NCBI GenBank assembly: GCA_029052615.1
Contig: JAIDIR010000106.1
Location: 1 to 6,458, forward strand
Source of the DNA: Clostridia bacterium
GTDB taxonomy: Bacteria > Bacillota > Clostridia > Christensenellales > Borkfalkiaceae
Length of the DNA: 6,458 nucleotides
Direction: 5' to 3'
Positions 6,364 through 6,458 of this stretch are shown here, piece after piece. The position numbers were made by a program, and so were the translations under genes. The notes below the pieces were generated by a model that had not been told where the DNA came from, made no database searches, and was given only the letters and a program-made list of their open reading frames with translations. Numbering within the stretch: position 1 is the stretch's first letter; every line of letters begins with the position of its first letter.

Positions 6364-6400
6364 AAGCGCCCCGCGCAAACTTGCGCGGGGAGCTTTTTTT
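6364..6400 (+). terminator. Strong intrinsic terminator after the aminopeptidase gene, possibly bidirectional
   Basis: The arms CCCCGCGC (6369-6376) and GCGCGGGG (6383-6390) pair perfectly around AAACTT, and AAGC/GCTT (6364-6367 and 6392-6395) extends the stem past one G/A mismatch. Seven T residues follow at 6394-6400. It begins 12 bases after the aminopeptidase stop. On the opposite strand the hairpin is followed by a T-rich stretch (complement of 6352-6363), so it could also end a convergent transcript. Confidence 0.93.
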
Positions 6401-6405
6401 CTTTG

Positions 6406-6458
6406 TTAACCCCCGAATATTGCCTTTAAAATCAAGCCGAAAATAAAGGTGGCAAGTG
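6406..6458 (-). CDS. C-terminal end of a convergent gene, hydrophobic, unidentified (partial)
   Basis: On the minus strand one frame entering from the right edge reads L-A-T-F-I-F-G-L-I-L-K-A-I-F-G-G and then a TAA at 6406-6408. The composition resembles the end of a membrane protein, and the stop falls just before a hairpin with a T-rich tract on that strand. Sixteen residues are too few to name a family, and a chance open frame of this length is possible. A second minus-strand frame is also open over this short stretch, so the call rests on composition and placement. Confidence 0.42.
   Translation of the reverse strand, partial: LATFIFGLILKAIFGG

Noticed and set aside
5959..6378. Open frame of 139 codons on the minus strand
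   Set aside because: It lies antisense inside the aminopeptidase gene and runs through its terminator hairpin, has no family marks, and is explained by the biased codon use of the real gene.

Overview
The window looks like chromosomal DNA from an anaerobic Bacillota (Clostridia-like) bacterium of roughly even base composition. The reasons are the clostridial rnfC-D-G-E-A gene order, strong AGGAGG-type ribosome binding sites before nearly every gene, consensus sigma-A promoters, and a clostridial-type M18 aminopeptidase. No mobile element, RNA gene, CRISPR array or sign of recent transfer is visible. Protein identities come from motif recognition by eye, not from a database search.

Positions 1-4832 hold one tightly packed minus-strand operon, transcribed right to left: a small membrane protein of the Gx transporter / Hpre_diP_synt_I family (4266-4832), rnfC (2840-4264), rnfD (1798-2847), rnfG (819-1796), rnfE (131-817) and the first 44 codons of rnfA (1-134, cut by the window edge). 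Gene junctions are 1-bp gaps or overlaps of 4-8 bp, so translational coupling is likely. The Rnf complex moves electrons between reduced ferredoxin and NAD+ and couples this to Na+ or H+ transport. RnfC handles NAD(H), RnfD and RnfG carry covalent FMN, and RnfE and RnfA form the inner membrane pair. RnfB would be expected just left of the window.

Positions 4833-4989 are a divergent intergenic region. A perfect TTGACA-N17-TATAAT promoter faces right. A second good promoter (TTTACT-N17-TATAAT) faces left and lies so close to the first ATG that the operon mRNA should be nearly leaderless. Positions 4990-6351 encode an M18-family zinc aminopeptidase, functionally unrelated to Rnf, followed by a strong intrinsic terminator (6364-6400). 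At the right edge, 6406-6458 appears to be the hydrophobic C-terminus of a convergent minus-strand gene.

The most interesting point is RnfG. At 325 residues it is much longer than a usual single-domain RnfG and appears to contain two FMN_bind-like units, each ending in a flavinylation-type motif (TGAS at 166-169 and TGAT at 294-297). Otherwise this is a well-known system with no clear sign of a wholly new one.
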